Made by a program: the position numbers and the translations under genes. A stretch of 8,570 nucleotides of DNA from Candidatus Heimdallarchaeota archaeon (GTDB taxonomy: Archaea > Asgardarchaeota > Heimdallarchaeia > Heimdallarchaeales > Heimdallarchaeaceae), in the NCBI GenBank assembly GCA_023139025.1, contig JAGLOH010000072.1:1-8570 (forward strand), written 5' to 3'. Each line of letters begins with the position of its first letter. Position 1 is the first letter of the stretch. The notes below the pieces were generated by a model. That model saw nothing but the letters and a program-made list of their open reading frames with translations. It had not been told where the DNA came from and did no database searches. Below are positions 5,386 through 8,570 of the stretch, piece by piece.

Positions 5386-6207
5386 TTACTCTTTTTCTGC
5401 TCTCCAGACGTAGAAAGGTAATTCACATACTTTTTCAAAACCATATTTAGATGCAATAGGAGCTGAAGTAGCTTCTTTAGCTTGAATAATCAGCTGTTCT
5501 AATCCTTTACTTTTAGCAAGTTCATAACGTAATTTCAGAAATGATGAATATATACCTCGTTTTCTATACTCTGGTAGAGTTGCAGCACCATTCAGAACAG
5601 CTATTTTTGTATCTGGTATTGTTGAAATTGCCCCAAATGCTACAGGCTCATTGTTTGTCTTATCATAAGCTATATACAAGTTATAATCGATATTGAGTAA
5701 CCTATCTCCAATAAGATTGAAAATCTGTCCTGCACCTTCAGGCATTCCATATGCTCTTTCAGCCAACTTTTGTATCATTGGAGATTTAATTAGTTCCACA
5801 GCTTCTATATCTCTATAAGATTTGTATTCAAATTCATCATTAATCTCAAGTTCTAGTTCCTTAGAGACTGGTCGTACCATCCCCAGAACAGGTATTTCCT
5901 TCTTGAATCCAAAATCTATTAGCTTTTGTTCCAAATCATATGGTTTTGATTGGGGAGATAAAACCCAACTAAATACACTAAGTCCCTTTGATTTATAGTA
6001 ATCTGTAATTTCTGCAATTTTTTGCTCAGTTTCATTTTCAGAAAGTCTTGCTTTACCTACTACATTGAATTCCTCATGATTTACCATGGGACATACATAA
6101 CCTTTTACTGATTCATCTTCAAGTTCTTCTAAAACTCCTTCAATTCCAGAATGCATAAACATAGAATTTTCTATTGCATCTAAAATTTCTTTTTCTTTTT
6201 CTGACAT
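5386..6207 (-). CDS. GNAT-family N-acetyltransferase, two-domain type
   Basis: A 273-residue cytosolic protein. The C-terminal half is a GNAT domain that would use acetyl-CoA. AVLNGAATLPEYRKRGIYSS (203-222) contains motif A, with the R/QxxGxG/A-like YRKRGI loop that grips the CoA pyrophosphate, followed by the long helix FLKLRYELAKSKG. SAPIASKYGFEKVCELPFYVW (about 248-268) is the motif B region with the usual 'YGF' turn. The N-terminal half (about 35-115) contains W81 and a DLEQKLIDFGFKKE(x)nGM pattern. That resembles the degenerate first domain of tandem-GNAT proteins, so catalysis is expected in the second domain only. The acceptor is unknown; an amine or aminoacyl compound is typical. The start is supported by a TATA-like box 25 nt upstream. 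It follows the kinase gene by 54 bp and may also be reached by read-through from it. Confidence 0.82.
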   Translation of the reverse strand: MSEKEKEILDAIENSMFMHSGIEGVLEELEDESVKGYVCPMVNHEEFNVVGKARLSENETEQKIAEITDYYKSKGLSVFSWVLSPQSKPYDLEQKLIDFGFKKEIPVLGMVRPVSKELELEINDEFEYKSYRDIEAVELIKSPMIQKLAERAYGMPEGAGQIFNLIGDRLLNIDYNLYIAYDKTNNEPVAFGAISTIPDTKIAVLNGAATLPEYRKRGIYSSFLKLRYELAKSKGLEQLIIQAKEATSAPIASKYGFEKVCELPFYVWRAEKE

Positions 6208-6227
6208 AGAATCACTTCTTAAACTAT

Positions 6228-6236
6228 GATAAATAG
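6228..6236 (-). promoter_or_regulatory. TATA-like box of the GNAT gene
   Basis: CTATTTATC on the minus strand is centred 25 nt before the ATG at 6207, which predicts that the transcript starts at the initiation codon. The core is nearly the same as the box at 3421-3428. Confidence 0.6.
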
Positions 6237-6261
6237 AATTTTAAATGTTTCTATCAGTAAA

Positions 6262-7323
6262 TTATGTGTGTTCTTTTAATGCTTTAACAGCTAAATTGTA
6301 AAAATAATCATCATCTATTGAATTTACTAGCTCTATGAAAGGTATTGTTTCCGTAAATCCATCCCAATTTTCCTTTATCGGATCCTCTTCATCATCGTAA
6401 CCTTGAGTTATGTTGTTGGTTACTCTATATGCAAAATAGAAGTACTGCACATATGCTCTTGATCTTAAGAAAAGAGTTAATGTTTTCAATTCTTCAATAG
6501 GAATTTTTGAATGTTCAATATAAGGTAGAATAAAATCAAGATAGTTATCCTTCAATTCAGGTTTATAAAAACCAGTGTAAAATATCCAAGTACCAATATC
6601 CACCATTAGATAGCTGTAACCTCCCCCAAAATCTAGAATACCAATGAGTTCTTCTCCTTCCTTTAGGAAATTACCTGGCATCATATCTCCATGAACTATT
6701 CCAGTAGTTAATTTGGAGAAATCAGTTTCTTCTACACGTCTCAAAAACGTCTCAAAACATCCTAAGATTTTTTCATTATGTTCATGTTCTGGTAATAGTT
6801 TGTCTCTTTCATTGTATCTCTCCATCAACCATTCTCCTGGAGGTTTTGAGATGCTAGTTGCACATTCATTCTTTAATATTTGATTGAATTTTTCTACAGT
6901 TATTTGTTTAGAATTATAGTGAAAAATCCCAAATTGTTTTCCAAACCATTTCATCCATTGAAACATTAGTGGTCTATTCTCTCGATAAATCGGTTCTCCT
7001 GAAATAAAAGTCATAACTACTAGAAGATTGTTCTCATCAAATTTAGATACAAAATTACTGCTGTTAGTCTTAATGGGTATTGGTACTTTTACTCCATATT
7101 CATTCAATAATTCAAGTACTTTCATTCTTTTCTCAATCTGATTTATTTGTGGATAGAAGTACAATTTAAGAACATAATCACCTTTATTCGTAGAAAACTT
7201 GATGTTATCACTTTCATGTCCAGATTCCAGAGGAGTTAAGTGTAGTATGTCTCCTAAATCATAATTCTCATTCAATATCTGTTTAACAGTATCGTCAGTG
7301 AGTTTAATTTTCTCCTCAAACAT
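6262..7323 (-). CDS. APH-fold small-molecule kinase (aminoglycoside phosphotransferase family)
   Basis: A 353-residue protein of the APH/choline-kinase/homoserine-kinase-II superfamily, which transfers the ATP gamma-phosphate to hydroxyl groups of small molecules. The N-lobe has SGHESDNIKF as the nucleotide loop and VLKLYF with Lys53 as the probable ATP-binding lysine; KRMKVLELLNEYGVKVPIPI resembles the helix-C region. The hinge is about residues 102-110. The catalytic loop is HGDMMPGNFL, with Asp213 as catalytic base and Asn218 as metal ligand. ILDFGGG gives the metal-binding Asp231, and D242xxxW follows as in the family. All key residues are present, so it should be active. Length suits the family. 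Only 12 bp separate it from the upstream amidase gene, and a weak AGGA lies 2 nt before its ATG, so it is probably co-transcribed with the amidase. Antibiotic resistance should not be inferred from the family name; the substrate is unknown. Confidence 0.85.
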   Translation of the reverse strand: MFEEKIKLTDDTVKQILNENYDLGDILHLTPLESGHESDNIKFSTNKGDYVLKLYFYPQINQIEKRMKVLELLNEYGVKVPIPIKTNSSNFVSKFDENNLLVVMTFISGEPIYRENRPLMFQWMKWFGKQFGIFHYNSKQITVEKFNQILKNECATSISKPPGEWLMERYNERDKLLPEHEHNEKILGCFETFLRRVEETDFSKLTTGIVHGDMMPGNFLKEGEELIGILDFGGGYSYLMVDIGTWIFYTGFYKPELKDNYLDFILPYIEHSKIPIEELKTLTLFLRSRAYVQYFYFAYRVTNNITQGYDDEEDPIKENWDGFTETIPFIELVNSIDDDYFYNLAVKALKEHT

Positions 7324-7335
7324 CTTCCTAATCTC

Positions 7336-8232
7336 TTATTCTTTGAATATTGATTTTGGTATAACTGCTCTAACTCCAGGGGTTATATCTACTAACTGAC
7401 TTATTCTCAGATCTACAACACAACTACAGAGAGCATAAGCTTCTTCTCGTGTTAACCCCTTTTCTTGAACAATCCAGTTAATCATATCTCTTAATGCAAT
7501 CTTACAAGCATCATCAGTTGTTTCTCCCCAAGCTGTAGTCATAAAATATTCGTCAGTTTCATATTGAGGTCGTTCAATTTTCTTTTGCTTATTTTCAACT
7601 AATTTGATAGTAACATTAGCATCAATTTCTACAGCTGTTCCACATACTTCTCCATCTCCTTGAATTGCATGTACATCGCCTACACCAAACAAAGCACCAT
7701 CAACAAATATAGGTAAGTAAACAGTTGTTCCAGCTGTACAAGCTCTTGAGTCCATGTTTCCACCATATTCTCTAGGAATGAGAGTCCCATGTGAACCTTC
7801 TGCTGGAGCAACAATTATTGTTCCAGGAAATGGATCAATAGGTATTTTGACTTTATCACCAAAAATTGCATGTCCATCTTTGATTTTAATAATTCTAGTC
7901 CATGGTTCAGGAAACTCAGGAGCAAGATAACCAAAATCAGGAATAATACAACAAGAACCTTGTTCTGCAACAGCTACATCCAGAATATGCACTTCAAGTG
8001 TATCACCAGGTTCGGCACCTTTAATGTAAACAGGACCTGTTGCGGGATTAATTGTTTCCATATCAAAATCTACAGGCAAGTCTTCAGGTTTCTTTATAAC
8101 CTGATTAAAAGCATCTCTGCATTCAAAGATAACTGTATCTCCTGATTCAATTGTTAAAACTGGTTTGTTGGTTGGATCAGTTTTGAATACAACGTCTTTC
8201 ATAGATATCCGATGAGTTTTTCCATTAGCCAT
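7336..8232 (-). CDS. acetamidase/formamidase family amidohydrolase
   Basis: A 298-residue cytosolic enzyme of the FmdA/AmdA family, which hydrolyses short amides such as formamide or acetamide to the acid and ammonia. The length is normal for prokaryotic members. Family blocks appear in order: NPATGPVYIKGAEPGDTLEV (62-81), GSHGTLIPREYGGNMDSRAC (146-165), VYLPIFVDGALFGVGDVHAI (171-190), QGDGEVCGTAVE (191-202), and the C-terminal GLTREEAYALCSCVVDLRIS (259-278) with a closing GVRAVIPKSIF. The conserved GD-HA-QGDGE acid/His cluster is intact. Family membership is clear; whether formamide, acetamide or another amide is the true substrate is not. It heads a likely two-gene unit with the APH-fold kinase, which follows after 12 bp. 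A TATA-like box lies about 33 nt upstream, with a palindrome between it and the start. Confidence 0.93.
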   Translation of the reverse strand: MANGKTHRISMKDVVFKTDPTNKPVLTIESGDTVIFECRDAFNQVIKKPEDLPVDFDMETINPATGPVYIKGAEPGDTLEVHILDVAVAEQGSCCIIPDFGYLAPEFPEPWTRIIKIKDGHAIFGDKVKIPIDPFPGTIIVAPAEGSHGTLIPREYGGNMDSRACTAGTTVYLPIFVDGALFGVGDVHAIQGDGEVCGTAVEIDANVTIKLVENKQKKIERPQYETDEYFMTTAWGETTDDACKIALRDMINWIVQEKGLTREEAYALCSCVVDLRISQLVDITPGVRAVIPKSIFKE

Positions 8233-8239
8233 TTATGTT

Positions 8240-8249
8240 CACTTAAGTG
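8240..8249. promoter_or_regulatory. perfect 10-bp palindrome at the amidase promoter, possible operator
   Basis: CACTTAAGTG is a perfect palindrome between the TATA-like box (8261-8270) and the amidase ATG at 8232, covering the predicted transcript start near 8240. In archaea repressors often bind just at or downstream of the start site, so an operator role is plausible. The sequence is short and could occur by chance. Confidence 0.3.
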
Positions 8250-8255
8250 TTTACG

Positions 8256-8405
8256 TTGAATAATAAAAATATTTCTTGGAAAATCCTAGGTATATCTAAT
8301 CATCTTGATAGAGTTTCGAAACAAAAAGATTCCCTTACAAAACTATCTGTTGACCTAGCATTAAATGATGAAAAAGTTCTAGAATCTAATTTGTATGGGT
8401 TCTAG
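8256..8405 (+). CDS. doubtful small ORF, hypothetical
   Basis: An uninterrupted + strand frame from TTG 8256 (or GTG 8247) to TAG 8403-8405 gives 49-52 residues of balanced, protein-like composition, with a charged helical stretch (HLDRVSKQKDSLTKLSVDL). It starts inside the amidase promoter region and lacks an ATG. An ATTTATG at 8231-8237 could act as a TATA box 22 nt upstream of the TTG, but this is weak. Its last 27 bp overlap, tail to tail, the probable gene on the other strand. It matches no family I recognise. An open frame of this length can arise by chance in AT-rich DNA. Confidence 0.2.
   Translation: MNNKNISWKILGISNHLDRVSKQKDSLTKLSVDLALNDEKVLESNLYGF
8261..8270 (-). promoter_or_regulatory. 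TATA-like box of the amidase-kinase unit
   Basis: ATTTTTATTA on the minus strand lies about 33 nt before the amidase ATG, implying a start site near 8240 and a leader of about 8 nt. It is somewhat looser than the boxes of the GNAT and small membrane protein genes. Confidence 0.42.
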
Positions 8406-8570
8406 TGGTATTAGTTTTTCATTACCATTCTTCAAGAGATGAATCTCCTTTTTTATTTTCTTCTTATGCTCACGTGATAAGGCATTCATCTTTGCTTGTT
8501 TATAATATATGAGCAGCTTTTCTTTGTTCTCAGAATTTATTGATAATCTAGCTAGATTCCAGTTTGAAAC
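8379..8570 (-). CDS. 3' end of a hypothetical gene running in from the right edge
   Basis: The minus-strand frame is open from the window's right edge for 63 codons to a TAG at 8379-8381, then TTTTT (8371-8375) follows as a possible terminator. The peptide is basic and helical (LLIYYKQAKMNALSREHKKK), ending NEKLIPLEPIQIRF. The helical part followed by a 'LIP...IRF' strand faintly recalls archaeal RNase P component 4 (Rpr2/Rpp21), but the zinc-binding cysteines of that family are absent, so no function is assigned. The start lies outside the window. Support is the open frame, plausible composition, use of AGA and the T-tract. Against it, some 60-codon frames occur by chance. Confidence 0.42.
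   Translation of the reverse strand, partial: VSNWNLARLSINSENKEKLLIYYKQAKMNALSREHKKKIKKEIHLLKNGNEKLIPLEPIQIRF

Noticed and set aside
6262..7323. Aminoglycoside resistance gene
   Set aside because: The APH fold is shared by choline, homoserine and many other small-molecule kinases; no resistance context is present.
7870..8145. Plus-strand ORF of 91 codons
   Set aside because: It lies antisense to the amidase gene, which has all family blocks intact; shadow.

Overview
This is an AT-rich window that looks archaeal. AGA is the usual Arg codon, and most genes have a TATA-like box (TATTTATA, TATTTAAAA or TTTTATA type) about 25-33 nt upstream of the start codon, with no Shine-Dalgarno sequence. 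That spacing implies leaderless or nearly leaderless mRNAs. Transcripts tend to end in T-tracts. The CxxC-x17-CxxC zinc ribbons, together with DinB-like, YkgJ-like, GNAT, APH-kinase and acetamidase/formamidase genes, would suit an Asgard (Heimdall-like) or related uncultured archaeon. That lineage is an inference; no rRNA or other phylogenetic marker is present. No mobile element, tRNA, rRNA or CRISPR array was recognised.

Layout. Left edge: the C-terminal third of a TatD-family metal-dependent hydrolase (+). It converges on a DinB/YfiT-type four-helix protein (-) across a 194-bp spacer rich in inverted repeats. Next come three + strand genes: an Arg/Ser-rich protein with four CxxC-x17-CxxC zinc ribbons, a YkgJ-type cysteine-cluster protein with an unrecognised N-terminal half, and a small three-helix membrane protein. 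Each has its own TATA-like box, and T-tracts follow the first two, so they look like single-gene transcripts rather than an operon. A compact hairpin with T-runs on both sides separates them from a block of four - strand genes. In transcription order these are an acetamidase/formamidase, an APH-fold small-molecule kinase 12 bp behind it, a GNAT acetyltransferase with its own promoter, and a polytopic DUF418/HGSNAT-like membrane acyltransferase-like protein with its own promoter. The right edge holds a probable 3' end of another - strand gene and a doubtful small + strand ORF that overlaps it tail to tail.

Functional coherence is limited. The amidase and kinase are the only pair that looks translationally or transcriptionally coupled, which suggests shared small-molecule metabolism. 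The rest reads as ordinary chromosomal housekeeping or accessory content. The most distinctive item is the RS-domain-like, four-zinc-ribbon protein, whose composition recalls eukaryotic SR proteins and whose gene carries internal tandem duplication. No clear novel multi-gene system was seen.
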